Positions 46,726-59,000 of a stretch of DNA of 64,000 bases are shown in pieces. The first letter of the stretch is position 1; the number at the start of each line of letters is the position of its first letter. Both the position numbers and the translations under genes were made by a program. Location: NCBI RefSeq assembly GCF_023667495.1, contig NZ_JAMOZL010000002.1, positions 636,330-700,329 of the forward strand, read 5' to 3'. The notes under the pieces were generated by a model. That model made no database searches, was not told the DNA's origin, and saw nothing but the letters and a program-made list of their open reading frames with translations. Origin of the DNA: Dyadobacter sp. MSC1_007 (lineage in GTDB: Bacteria > Bacteroidota > Bacteroidia > Cytophagales > Spirosomataceae).

Positions 46726-47175
46726 TTATGTTTTCAGATTTAGTGTGCAATCACAATCTTCGTTACCCGTTGCCAGTTATTTTGGCGTATAACCAAAATG
46801 CTACCTTCGCAATGCTTTCTTTTTTGTAAAACAATGGATGAGTCGAGCGTTGCGCTGTAACGGGCTTCTTTATTGGGGATAAGTGTTGGTCCAATGTAAA
46901 TAAAGGTCTCGTAGCATATCTTACATTTTTTGGAGAGCTGCCAACTGTTGAAGAGAGTGTGAGACACTATTGTCGTGACCGCGGGATGATCTAAGGACTA
47001 GTAAACAAGCACGGACTGTTGGGACCTGCTCCCGGCACGGTCGCCGGGTAACATACATCACCATGCGCGTAAAAAGGTCCTGAAGATCACCATTAGTCAT
47101 TCATGTTAATGAAACTTTATACAATTCATTCTATATTTATCGACTTAAATATGAAATATTTCTACATCATCCGCT
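46726..47175. other. Intergenic gap of 450 bp
   Basis: No gene recognised between imelysin and the first kinase. A perfect 6-bp inverted repeat CCCGGC-N6-GCCGGG lies at 47031-47048, followed by AT-rich sequence before 47176 that probably contains the kinase promoter. A 75-codon minus-strand frame shows no recognisable sequence. Confidence 0.5.
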
Positions 47176-48405
47176 ATGCATAATATAGGGCAAGAAATCA
47201 GTCCTGCTGAACAGAAAATGAAGGCCATTCTTCTGCATGCGCCGGTGGGGCTGGTTGACATGGACGAAAGTGGGAAAATAGTAGATATCAACCTGGTGGG
47301 CAGCAAGCTGCTTAATCCCCTGGCTGGCGAAATACTTCACCCGGGAGTGAGTTTATATCCCTGCCTGTCGGTGCTGGATAGTGAAATCGTAAGCCGAATC
47401 CGTAGTTTTTCAGAGCCTTCGGGATTGATTATGCTGAATCAGCAGTACCGCCATACAACTCCGGATTCTACGGAAGGCGAAAAGCATTTCAAGCTTACCG
47501 TAACCAAAATTTTTGAGGGCTGCGTTATCGTAAGCGTGGAAGATGTGACCGAAAAGATGCAAGAAGAACAAGCCCTGAAACAGGCACAACAGGATAAAGC
47601 CGTTGCCCAGGGTAAATACGAAATAGCATCAGAAGTGATCCATGACATCGGCAATGCGGTAGTTGGGTTCAACTCTTATCTGACCCGTATCAACCGCATG
47701 CTGGTACAGTACAACCAGGGCAACTTGCAGAAGGTAGCAATGTTTTTAAAGCAGCAAAATGAGCCTATTAGTGCCGCAATAGGGGCACCCAAAGCCGCCG
47801 CCCTGATTGACATGATGGAGGCTATCAGCAAATCTCTTGGAGATAGCCACGATGAACTTCGGCGGTCAGTTAACGAGCAGCTCCACCTTACTACCCATAT
47901 TCAGGACATTTTAAATATTCAGCGCCAGTATATCAGCGGGCATGAATCCCAGGAAAGAAAGCCTGTTAATCTCAAAGACATTATCAGCGATTGCCGTTCA
48001 ATGGTATTTGCCAACATGGAAAAGAAGGGGGTTAGGCTGTCTTTAAGCGTACCATCGGAACGTGTTGTAATTAAGGGCGACCGGACAAAGCTCATGCAGG
48101 TACTGCTCAACATCCTTAAGAACAGTATTGAAGCGATCGATACGGACGCCGTTGAAAAAACAATCAGTATTAAACTGACTGATACCGAAAACAATGTCGA
48201 ATTAACCATTACGGATTCAGGAAAAGGTTTTGATGAACAAACAGCAATACACCTTTTTGATAGGGGATATACAACGAAAAGTACTGGTACGGGCCTGGGC
48301 CTTTACAATTGCAAATCCATTATTGAGAGTCATGCCGGCACTATTTCCTTGGAAAGCAACGGGTTAGGTACAGGTAGCATAACTACCATTTCAATCAGAA
48401 AATAA
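47176..48405 (+). CDS. Soluble PAS-type sensor histidine kinase
   Basis: A 409-residue kinase with no membrane segment. A PAS-like domain spans about residues 12-127 (ILLHAPVGLVDMDESGKIVD). A HisKA-like helix holds the phospho-acceptor His156 in ASEVIHDIGNAVVGFNSYL; this H-box (HDIGN) is atypical but seen in related kinases. The HATPase domain has N-box LLNILKNSIEAI, G1 ITDSGKGFD and G2 GTGLGLYNCKS. It ends 21 bp before a second kinase, so the two likely form one signalling operon. Confidence 0.9.
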   Translation: MHNIGQEISPAEQKMKAILLHAPVGLVDMDESGKIVDINLVGSKLLNPLAGEILHPGVSLYPCLSVLDSEIVSRIRSFSEPSGLIMLNQQYRHTTPDSTEGEKHFKLTVTKIFEGCVIVSVEDVTEKMQEEQALKQAQQDKAVAQGKYEIASEVIHDIGNAVVGFNSYLTRINRMLVQYNQGNLQKVAMFLKQQNEPISAAIGAPKAAALIDMMEAISKSLGDSHDELRRSVNEQLHLTTHIQDILNIQRQYISGHESQERKPVNLKDIISDCRSMVFANMEKKGVRLSLSVPSERVVIKGDRTKLMQVLLNILKNSIEAIDTDAVEKTISIKLTDTENNVELTITDSGKGFDEQTAIHLFDRGYTTKSTGTGLGLYNCKSIIESHAGTISLESNGLGTGSITTISIRK

Positions 48406-48426
48406 CGACAACCGATTTTAAAAACG

Positions 48427-49983
48427 ATGAATGAAATCAATACCTCAGTACTAATTATTGATGATGAGGAAATGGTAAGGGACAACATGGAAGATATTCT
48501 CGTGCCGCGTCATCAATCCATTGAAAGCCAGCAGATAGACCATGCCGCGAGTATCCTTTTTGATGCACCGGTCTCGATTCTGGCTCCCCTTACCAGCAAT
48601 ATTCCCATTTTTAAGGTAGAAAAAGCATCAAACGGGATGGAGGGGCTCGAAAAAGTGAAAGCCTCCATCGCAAACAATAGCCCGTATGCGGTTATTTTCC
48701 TGGATATGCGTATGCCGGGCTGGGATGGACTGGAAACTGCTATGCAGATCAGAAAATTTGACAGTAAAGCCGAAATTATCTTTGTTACTGCATTTACCGA
48801 CCGTTCCATTGAGGAAATTATCGAACAGGCAGGTCAGAACGTAGGCTATCATTGCAAGCCCTATGCTTCCGAAGAAATTATACAGTTGGCCACCAAAGCG
48901 GTAACTGACTATAGTCGGCTGCGCAACCTGGAAAACCTGATCGAATCTATTGCGTCTATCGGATTAAACGAGCGGCAGCTTACATCTTTATTAAAGAACA
49001 TACTGGATCAGCTGGCCACTACCATTGGTACTGACATGGCTTTTCTGGGCAGGCTTCAGGACGACTTTTCTTATGAGAAGGTTTTGTCTATCGGCGCAAT
49101 GGAAGAAAAGATTAACATTGAAGAGCTGGTAAATCGCATCAAAGAAATAGAAATCTCTCCGCAGGAAGTAATTCAGATAGAAGAGCTGGTACTGGCGCGC
49201 TTAAACGGGTATTCTGTATTTGCGGTACTTAAAAAAAATGGCAGGCTAAAAACTGAAAAAATGTACCTGCTGCGGTTATTTGTCCAAAATGCTGCTCAGG
49301 CGATCCGCAATGCGGAAATGAACGAAGAACTCATACGCAAAGAGAAACTTTCGGCTGTGGGCAGGGCGATAGGCATGGTCATTCACGATTTACGGCCAGC
49401 CATCGGAAACATACAATTACTTACCGGTATTATCCGTGAGGAAGGTTATAACAGCGATTGGCTAGACATGATCGACAGATCGGCCGGACAGGCTTCGGAA
49501 ATATTTGAGGACTTTCTGGACTTCATCAGGGAAACACCTATTGAAAAAGAGACGGTGCTGCTTAAACCACTGCTTGAGAACGCACTGCATCAGCTAGCCT
49601 CAAGAGACGCACTTGGCAAAGTGAATATTGAAATCGAAGCGGGCGATGAGCTGGCTGTTCAGGGTGATCAAAGCAAATTGAAAAGGGTAATTATTAACCT
49701 CGTTAATAATGCTGTTGACGCACTTCTGGATAATAAAGTGAGCGAGCCGCAAATTCAAATTATAGCCCGCAGGCAAACTGACTTCGTTTCCATACAGGTC
49801 AGAGATAATGGCCCAGGTATACCACTCAGTCTGCTAAAAACACTTTTTGAGCCATTTGTAACCAAAAATAAAAGCAATGGAACAGGTTTGGGCCTGGCCA
49901 TCGTAAAACATTATGTGACGGCCCACGGAGGCAAAATCTCTGTCTTGAACGATAATGGAGCTGTTTTTAACATCACATTGTAA
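48427..49983 (+). CDS. Response-regulator/histidine-kinase hybrid, REC domain first
   Basis: A 518-residue protein. An N-terminal receiver has Asp12-Asp13, phospho-acceptor Asp93 in VIFLDMRMPGWDG and VTAF, CKPY; between its first helix and second strand is an insert of about 30 residues. A GAF-like or helical middle (about 170-290) is followed by a kinase core with His320 in MVIHDLRPAIGNIQLL and N-box INLVNNAVDAL, G1 VRDNGPGIP, G2 GTGLGLAIVKHYV. It lacks a DNA-binding domain. The preceding kinase probably phosphorylates or is phosphorylated by it. Confidence 0.88.
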   Translation: MNEINTSVLIIDDEEMVRDNMEDILVPRHQSIESQQIDHAASILFDAPVSILAPLTSNIPIFKVEKASNGMEGLEKVKASIANNSPYAVIFLDMRMPGWDGLETAMQIRKFDSKAEIIFVTAFTDRSIEEIIEQAGQNVGYHCKPYASEEIIQLATKAVTDYSRLRNLENLIESIASIGLNERQLTSLLKNILDQLATTIGTDMAFLGRLQDDFSYEKVLSIGAMEEKINIEELVNRIKEIEISPQEVIQIEELVLARLNGYSVFAVLKKNGRLKTEKMYLLRLFVQNAAQAIRNAEMNEELIRKEKLSAVGRAIGMVIHDLRPAIGNIQLLTGIIREEGYNSDWLDMIDRSAGQASEIFEDFLDFIRETPIEKETVLLKPLLENALHQLASRDALGKVNIEIEAGDELAVQGDQSKLKRVIINLVNNAVDALLDNKVSEPQIQIIARRQTDFVSIQVRDNGPGIPLSLLKTLFEPFVTKNKSNGTGLGLAIVKHYVTAHGGKISVLNDNGAVFNITL

Positions 49984-50031
49984 CTGTTCCATGACCAATG
50001 CAGCAACATTGAGCCAAGTCTTGTCCTGTTG

Positions 50032-50066
50032 AAAAAAGCAGATGCCCTCGTTACAAGGGCATCTGC
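50032..50066 (-). terminator. Rho-independent terminator of the giant surface-protein gene
   Basis: Perfect 11-bp stem GCAGATGCCCT / AGGGCATCTGC with a 7-nt loop; on the minus strand it is followed by six T residues (50037-50032). It lies 7 bp after the stop of the minus-strand gene. Confidence 0.9.
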
Positions 50067-50072
50067 TCGACA

Positions 50073-53000
50073 TTATTTAATATGGACGAATTTGTGTGTG
50101 TGGACAGATCCGTCAGTGTGTGTGATGCGAAGGATGTAAATCCCTGAATCCAGTTTGCTTACATCCACCTTGCCCGATTCAACCGGTCCGGAGTTGTACA
50201 CCTGCATTCCTGCCAGGTTGTCGATCCGGATGGCTTTCACCTGTTTCCAGCTGGTCACTTTGAGCGTAAGCTCATTGTTTACAGGGTTTGGATAGATGCT
50301 GCTTTCGAGCTTGCTTTCGAAGCGAACGCTCCTGATGCTACTAAATGCAAAGCTGCTATCGCGATCGATCATTTTCAGGCGGTAAAGATTATCGCTTTTA
50401 GCGCTAACCTCCGGTTGGTGGTCAACAAAAGCGTAGGTCTTTCTCACCTTGCTTTCACCTTGGGCTTGCAGACTACCAATCACCTTCCACCTCTTGCCGT
50501 CGGTGCTGCGCTGGATTTCGAAACGGCCGGAGTTGGTTTCTTCCGAAGTCACCCATTTCAATTCAGACGTATTCTCACGCGCAGTAGCCGTGAACGACAC
50601 GAGTGTTACCGGAAGCGGGTTCTCCCACCGGATGGTGTAAGGTGCAGGCGGTGATTGTTCGCCAGCTTCATCCACATAAGCGTACTCGAAAGTGGTGCTC
50701 GTGTAACCGGTACCCGTTAGCTTAATGGCCATCAGGGCAGGATCGTAGTTCGGGATCACTTGTCCGGCCGTTACCAGGGTGTCGTTGTAATACAACTCGC
50801 CGTTGTCGGGTAGGGTGGTGATAACCACGGTACGGTCTCTGCCACTGCCGTTGAGGGTACCATCCTCAGGGTCAGTACCTGTCAGCTGGGAAGGCGAAGT
50901 CGTGCCCGTTCCTGTGCTGACATGCGTTCCGTTCAGGGGGATGACCACATCCGGTGTCGGCTGATCGATCACATATTCCTTAGGATCCGCAACCGGTGGC
51001 TGCTGCACCCCGAAATTAGCATTGGTCACATCGGTTGTTGTGATAGTAATGCCCGTCAGGATACCATTGACTGTCCCATCGTTACCAGCAGCTGTTCCCA
51101 GGTTTTCACCGGTGTTGAGCCAGCCAGCTGGCAGACTTGGTGTAGCCGAACCGGCGGCAGTCTGGTGCAATACCACACTGTAATCGCCCGGGGCAACATT
51201 GCCGAAGTCGTAAGAACCATTGGCTGCAACGGGAACCGTTGCTATAACCGCGCCAGTTGAATCCAGCAGCGAAGCATAAAGCCCTGCGGGAATGGCGATC
51301 GCGCTGGTTGTGTTCACAGTGCTGTCAGTCAACGCATTGGCATCGTGGAATACGTTACCACTCAGGCTGACAACCACAGGTGTTGTGAATGGCGCTGTTA
51401 CCGTGCTTTCATTACTTACCGCGCCACCATTGTCTGTTACAACAAAAGGGACAGAAGCAGTCACGGCGCCATCGATCGGATCGATCAGCACAGAGAGGCC
51501 TGCTACCGGAACCGTCAATGAGTCGGGCCAAGCTGTTTGTCCTGTGCCTGGTGTTATGCCCGGGGCCACATAGGTTGTGCCATTGATTGTTACCGTGGTC
51601 ACACTATCAGGGAAGGCGGTGAATGTGATCGTTTCAACAGTTCCGTCTGAATCCGTAAAATCAAACTCGTCTGAAATATCAACGGTTACCACACCGCCCG
51701 GATTAGGTTGCGAAGCCACTGCCGCATCAGTAGTAACAGGAGGGACCTGCACCCCGAAATTAGCATTGGTCACATCGGTTGTTGTGACGGTAATTCCGGT
51801 CAGGATACCATTGACTGTCCCGTCGTTACCAGCAGCTGTACCCAGGTTTTCACCGGTGTTAAGCCAACCAGCTGGCAGACCTGGTGTAGCCGAACCGGCG
51901 GCAGTCTGGTGCAATACCACACTGTAATCGCCTGGGGCAACATTACCAAAGTCATAAGAGCCATTAGATTGTACGGGAACGGTAGCTATAACCGCACCAG
52001 TTGAATCCAGCAGCGAAGCATACAGTCCTGCCGGGATAGCTATCGCGCTGGTTGTGTTCACGGTGCTGTCAGTCAATGCATTGGCGTCATGGAAGACATT
52101 ACCGCTCAGGCTGACAACGACAGGCGTTGTGAACGGCGCTGTTACGGTGCTTTCATTGCTTACTGCGCCACCATTGTCTGTTACAACAAAAGGAACAGAA
52201 GCAGTCACGGCGCCATCAATCGGATCGATCAGGACAGAGAGGCCTGTTACCGGAACGGTCAGTGAATCCGGCCATGCTGTTTGTCCTGCGCCTGGTGTCA
52301 CACCTGGGGCCACATAGGTTGTGCCATTGATGGTCACCGTGGTCACACTATCAGGGAAGGCCGTGAATGTGATCGTTTCAACGGTTCCGTCAGAATCTGT
52401 AAAATCAAACTCGTCTGAAATATCAACGGTTACCACACCACCCGGATTAGGTTGCGAAGCCACTGCTGCATCGGTAGTAACAGGAGGGACCTGCACGCCG
52501 AAATTAGCATTGGTCACATCAGTTGTCGTTACAGTAATGCCCGTCAAAATACCATTAACAGTTCCATCATTACCAGCAGCTGTTCCCAGGTTTTCACCGG
52601 TGTTGAGCCAGCCAGCTGGCAGACTTGGTGTAGCCGAACCGGCGGCAGTCTGGTGCAATACCACACTGTAATCGCCCGGGGCAACATTGCCGAAGTCGTA
52701 AGAACCATTGGCTGCAACGGGAACGGTAGCTATAACCGCGCCAGTTGAATCCAGCAGCGAAGCATAAAGCCCTGCGGGAATGGCGATCGCGCTGGTTGTG
52801 TTCACAGTGCTGTCAGTCAACGCATTGGCATCGTGGAATACGTTACCACTCAGGCTGACAACCACAGGTGTTGTGAATGGCGCTGTTACCGTGCTTTCAT
52901 TACTTACCGCGCCACCATTGTCTGTTACAACAAAAGGAACAGAAGCAGTCACGGCGCCATCGATCGGATCGATCAGGACAGAAAGGCCTGTTACGGGAAC

Positions 53001-56000
53001 GGTCAATGAATCCGGCCAAGCTGTTTGTCCTGCGCCTGGTGTTATGCCCGGGGCCACATAGGTTGTGCCATTGATTGTTACCGTGGTCACACTATCAGGG
53101 AAGGCGGTGAATGTGATCGTTTCAACAGTTCCGTCTGAATCCGTAAAGTCAAACTCGTCGGAGACATCCACGGTTACCACACCACCCGGATTAGGTTGTG
53201 AAGGCACTGCTGCATCGGTTGTGACCGGAGGAACCTGCACCCCGAAATTAGCATTGGTCACATCAGTTGTGGTGACGGTAATGCCCGTCAGGATGCCATT
53301 AACAGTTCCATCATTACCGGCAACTATACCCAGGTTCTCACCGGTGTTAAGCCAGCCTGTTGGCAGACTTGGCGTAGCAGAACCGGCGGCAGTCTGGTGC
53401 AATACCACACTGTAATCGCCTGGGGCAACATTACCAAAGTCATAAGAGCCATTAGATTGTACGGGAACGGTTGCTATAACCGCACCAGTCGAATCCAGCA
53501 GCGAAGCATACAAACCTGCGGGAATGGCGATCGCGCTGGTTGTGTTTACGGTGCTGTCTGTCAATGCATTGGCATCGTGGAAGACGTTACCGCTCAGGCT
53601 GACAACAGCTACAGTGAAATCAGCAGTCACGACGCTGACATTACTTTCCAGGCCACCATTGTCAGTGACAAAGAATGGAATGGAAGCATCTACACTGCCA
53701 TCGACCGGGTCGATCAAAACAGAAAGACCTGTTGCAGGGACCGTCAGGTTACCCGCTGGCCATACCTGCTGGCCTGAACCCGGAGTAGTACCTGGCGCAA
53801 CATAAGTCGTGCCATTGATGGCGATCGTCGTTACGTTTTCAGGGAATTCCGTGAAAGTGATCGATACTACAGTACCATCCGGATCATTCAGACCGAAATG
53901 CGAAGTGAGATCGACAGTGGTTGTGCCGCCCGGGTTTGGTTGGGTAGGCTCGTCCCCGCCGGTGGTTACCGGTGGTAATTGCACACCAAAATTCGCATTG
54001 GTCACATTCGTGCCAGCTACTGTCACGCCGGTGAGGATACCGTTGACGCCCGCGTCGCTACCGACTCCTGTGCCCAGGTTCTCGCCTGTATTCACCCAAC
54101 CAGTAGGAAGGCTTGGCACGGTAGAACCAGCGGCAGTCTGATGCAGCACGATGCTGTAATCGCCAGGAGCGGTTACACCGAAATCATAAGTACCATCCGG
54201 ATTCACAGGAACCGTTTTCACGGCAGCCCCACTGGTATCCACCAGTGTTACGTAAAGGCCCGTAGGAATAGCTACGGCAGAAGTGCTGTTGACAGTCACA
54301 TCTTTCAATGCATTGGCATCGTGGAATACATTACCAGTCAAAGTTACGGGCGCAAAACATGCTTCTGGCGCATTGATGGTCACATTCACCTGTTTCACCA
54401 ATTGGCATTGGCTTGCATTGTCAGTCACAGTCACGGTGTAGGTTCTCGGCGAACCGGTAGTGACGGTCGGGTTGGCAATGAATGCATTCGAAAGACCAAC
54501 TGAGGGGCTCCACATGTAGGAATAGCTTCCGGATGAAGTCACATTCAAAGGAAGTGTTGCAGAAGTGCCCTCGCACAATGCCACATCGCCGGTTGTTGCT
54601 GCAATGGTATTTGGATTAACCACAAGCACAACTTCTTTATAGTTGCTGCAACCGGTTGCCGTGTTGGTCTGCGTCAGACGGTAGGTCTGGGTAGAAGTGG
54701 CAGCGATTGTGGTAGACGTGGCGTTCGGACTAGTCACGCCAGCAACAGGGCTCCATTGCCAGGTGCTGTTCGAAGGGGCGGTTCCAGCCAGTGCCAGGGT
54801 CGCAACGCCACCTTCGCAAATCGAAGTGTTACCAGTGATGGTAAAGTTGTTAGGCGTGTTGACGGTTACTACTACCTGGTCGGTTGTAGTACAACCGTTT
54901 AAGGTAACGCTTACGGTGTAGGTAGTCGTCGAGGTTGGCTTCACAGTCGGCTGGGCCACATTTGCCGCGCCTACTATGCTTGCGCCAGTCCACGAATAGG
55001 TCGCACCTGCGATGGCAGGGGTACCGATTACAGCAGATTCGCCAGGGCATAGGGTAGCGTCGCTACCTGCGTTCGCTGACGGGCTCACTTTAACCTGATC
55101 GGTGAACACGCAACCGCTAGGCAAGGTTACTGTCACCGAATAGATCGTTTCTGTGGTCACTGTGGCAGTCGGATTGGCAACGGTTGCGCTGCTCAAACCG
55201 GTTGATGGTACCCAAAGGTATGTTGCGCCCGAAGGAGCTGCCGGGTTTCCAGCTGCACCGTATCCGATCGCAATTGGTCCGGCAGGACATACGTTCTGAT
55301 CAGCCAAATCGAGGCCCGTTACGGGGTTGACGGTCAGTGTCACCTGGTCGGTCAGCGGGGTGCTGCATCCGGGATAGCTTACTTTTACTACGTAGGTTGT
55401 TGTTGCTGTCGGATTGAGCACAGTGGGATTGGCGGCTGTATTGCTGCTCAGTCCGGTCGCAGGCGTTACGCCGTCGGCCATAAACCATTCATATTGTGCA
55501 AACGGCTCTGCCGAACGTCCCAGTTGCGCAGGCTCTCCCTGGCAAGTAGTAACAGCTGCGCCTGCATATTCGCCGGTGCTAACGGTATTGCGTAGCACCA
55601 CCGTGTCGGTAGCGGTACATCCTGAAAGGGGATCGGTTACCGTCAATGTGAAAGTTTGCGGCGTTGCAGCGGCAAATTGCACCTGTGGTTGGGCGTTGGT
55701 CGGCCCTGTGCCATTGGTCCAGGCCGCATTGGAAGGTTCCCAGGCGTACGTCCAGTTAGTGCCCGCAGGCGCTGGGGTGCCCAGGGTCACGGTTGCACCG
55801 TTACAAACTGCGCGATCGTTGCCTGCATCAGCAGCCGGTGCAGATACATTGACCATCAGGGTATCTCGGTTGCGGCAGCCGGAAGCAGTTTCAGTAATAG
55901 CCACACGGAACTGGGTTGTACCAGTCACAGTTGCGGTTGGGTTCGAAGCAGTGCTGCTGCTTAGCCCGGTAGCAGGATCCCACAGGTAGGTAAAGCCCGC

Positions 56001-59000
56001 CACAGCCGTGCTGCCGATTTGAATGGCCGTCCCCGGACAAGTGTACTTATCTTCCGCTGTGAATACCGGCAATGACCATCCCGGAGGGTTGATCACGAGC
56101 GATTTCTGGCAGGAGATAGAACCGTCGTACTTGTTGGTGATCGTTACCGTGATCGTTGCTTGTGCGGTGGATGTAATCGTTACCGTCGGTGCGCTTGCAT
56201 TGTCGACCAGATTGGCAGGGCTCCACGAAAAGTTGTAGTTGGACGGTTCAGCGATGCTGGTACCTAATTTCAGCGCCACCGGCCCGAACACTTTCGGGCA
56301 AGCCTGGTCTGAAAGTGTGAGTATTTCAAAATCACAGCCTCCCGAACCTGTGCACGGCTGTACCGACACATCCGCCGAGCAGGTCACGCCATTCAGTGTG
56401 ACAGTGCGGCGGAAGACCGTTACGCCGGTGTTGCTTTTCAGGTAAGCATCCTGACCAGCATTCGCAGTTTGCAATACGGCACCATCTCCGGATACGACAC
56501 TCCAGGTATAAGTAGTGCCGGGTGCATTTTGTTCGTCAAGATGTCTGCTCCAAAGAGGACCGCAAACCGTTTCATCCTGGTTAGTTATACGGTTATTGAG
56601 GACAGATACTTTTACTTCATCGGTAAAGGCACAGCCCCCTTTAATGGCAGATACTGTATAGTTGATCGTCCCACCGGCCACGGCAGCAGTTCCGGCATTG
56701 AACACCGGATTGGCAACCTGTGAAGCAGAAAGATACTGGCCTGATGTCCAGGTATATGCAAATGTTGCATCCGCGGTACCGCCCAGGGTTACCGAGGTGT
56801 TTTTACAAATTGTCTTGTCCGTTCCGGCGAAGGCCAATGTGTTGTTTGGGGCAGTGACCGGCGTTACAGTCACATCGTCGGTAGTTGTGCAAGTGGCACC
56901 CCCTTTTTGCTGTACGGTGACTGTCAAACGGTACACTGTTGCTACAGTCGGGTTGGCAATGGGCTGCGCACAGGTGGTACAGCTGAGTGACGAAATCGGA
57001 TCACCGGAAACCCTTGTCCATACATACGAAACGGAAGGGCTGGAAACGGGTGGCGCACCAATCTGAACGCCGCCGGCGCCCTGGCAGATCGACTTGTCGG
57101 TACCTGCATTGGCGATAGCGGGAACAATTGTCACCTGATCGATATCCACGCAGCCGGCCGCGTCGGTTACCTGCAATGTGTAGGTAGTTGCTGCCGTGAT
57201 ACCCGGAGTAGTCCACGTGCCGGTAGACGCGAGCGGAGTACCATTGCTGGTGCTGCCTTCATACCACTGATAAGTGTATGCAGGTGTTCCACCAGAAGCA
57301 GTTCCTGCCAATTGTACAGTATTGGAGCCAGGTCCGCAGACAAACCATTGTGGTCCGTCTGCATTGGCGATCGGCGATACATCGGTACCTATGATCACTG
57401 ATGCAACCCCCGAGCTGTCTACTGTTGTGAAACCGCAAAAACCGTCGTTGATCTTTACGATCCGGCGGTAGTAAGCCGAAGTATTCCTGGCCAGCGGCTG
57501 CAAATCCTTGAATACCTCACCGGGCATGTCGGTCCACGGCCCTGTCGCGCTTTCGGCAATTTGCCATTGGTAAAGCATCGTCGTGCTGAATCCGGATGGC
57601 GAAGTGATAGTGGCCGGGCTGGCATTGATCACCTGCGGAATACCCAGGATACACGCCTGCTGACTGGCCGGCGAAAGCGTCGTCGCAGCGAATTGAAGAT
57701 CCGGAACAGGATCGGCCGAAAGCTTCCATACATACTGGGAACGAATATTTGCGCTCGGTGTCGGCGTGACTGCATAGTTGCAAGGGCCGAATAGGGCGTC
57801 AGTCAAATAAGTCCCGGCGGCATAAACATCGCCTGCGGCATCAACACCAACGGATACTCCTTCATCAATAGCCAAGGTAGCGCTCGCACCTCCCGCTGTT
57901 TTGATCCATACAAATCCGGCATCTGTTGTGTACTTGCTTACAAAAATATCTGTGGTGCCGATGGCAGTACCCCGGTTAGTCACCTTAACGACCCCTGCTC
58001 CCGGATCCCAGTCGCGGTCCAGAAGAGCGGGCGCATTTGCATAGCGACCGGTGGCTAACAGATTTCCGGCGTTGTCGAGCGTAATGTCGTTGACAGCATT
58101 ACCCTGAAACATTCCCCAGACGTAATTGCCATCACCGTCCCATTTGGTGATGAAACCGCCTGACGGTATGTCGCTGGTACCCGGACCTGGATCCAGGTCA
58201 AAAGTTCCCCCCGCGTTTCCCCCGATATAGATATTTCCGGCATTGTCTGCTTCGATAGCAGACACCGAGCTGGTACTGGTATTTGAGATCGTCTTGACCC
58301 ACTGAAATGTTCCCGCGCCGTTCAACTTTGTGATAAACGCCGTTTGCGTGGACGCCCCGGGGACAGAAAAGGGCCCAAAATCAGAAGGAGTATTTGAATT
58401 CAGAGTACCTCCCACGATTACATTGCCATTGTTATCAACAGTCAACGTGGTTCCATTGTCGTTGAATCCTCCACCCATCCGCCGGGCCCATATAAATGTG
58501 CCGTCCGGAGTCAATTTTAAGACGTATGGGTCAGTCCACCCCTCTGCCGAAGGCGTCATGGTAGACACACCCGCACCTGGGTTAAAGTCGACTGTATTGG
58601 CGAACAGCCCGGTAACATAAATATTCCCGGAACCATCGGTTTTGACATCATTACCACTACCCGTGCTCCCTTGAACTGCGGAGACGTCTGCTAACCTGAC
58701 GGCCCAGGAATAATTCCCGTTGCTGTCGAGTTTAAGTATAAACGTTTCCGTGCCATTTGACGCCCTGGTAGAAAGTTGTGCAACGCCACCACCTGGGTTG
58801 AAGTCGGCGGTTCCCCGGAATGTCCCGGTGATAACCGGGTTACCTGCTGCATCAACGGTGATCGACGTAGCGTTCGCCTGAACCGTACCGCTGATCTGCC
58901 TGGCCCATACCAAATTTCTGTCTTTGTCCAGTTTCTGGATATAAGAAGTCTGGCCGGTAGCATCTGCGGTCAAAGGAGTTACGCCTGGACCCGGATCAAA

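Noticed and set aside
46740..46967. 75-codon minus-strand frame after imelysin
   Set aside because: No family features; Cys and Lys content suggest chance.
51003..53979. Regular repeats considered as a CRISPR array
   Set aside because: Units are 744 bp, coding in one frame and without short repeat/unique spacer structure.
51292..54503. Series of plus-strand open frames of 65-174 codons spaced 744 bp apart inside the giant gene
   Set aside because: They are antisense shadows of the repeated minus-strand coding sequence; their spacing equals the repeat period and they show no family sequence.
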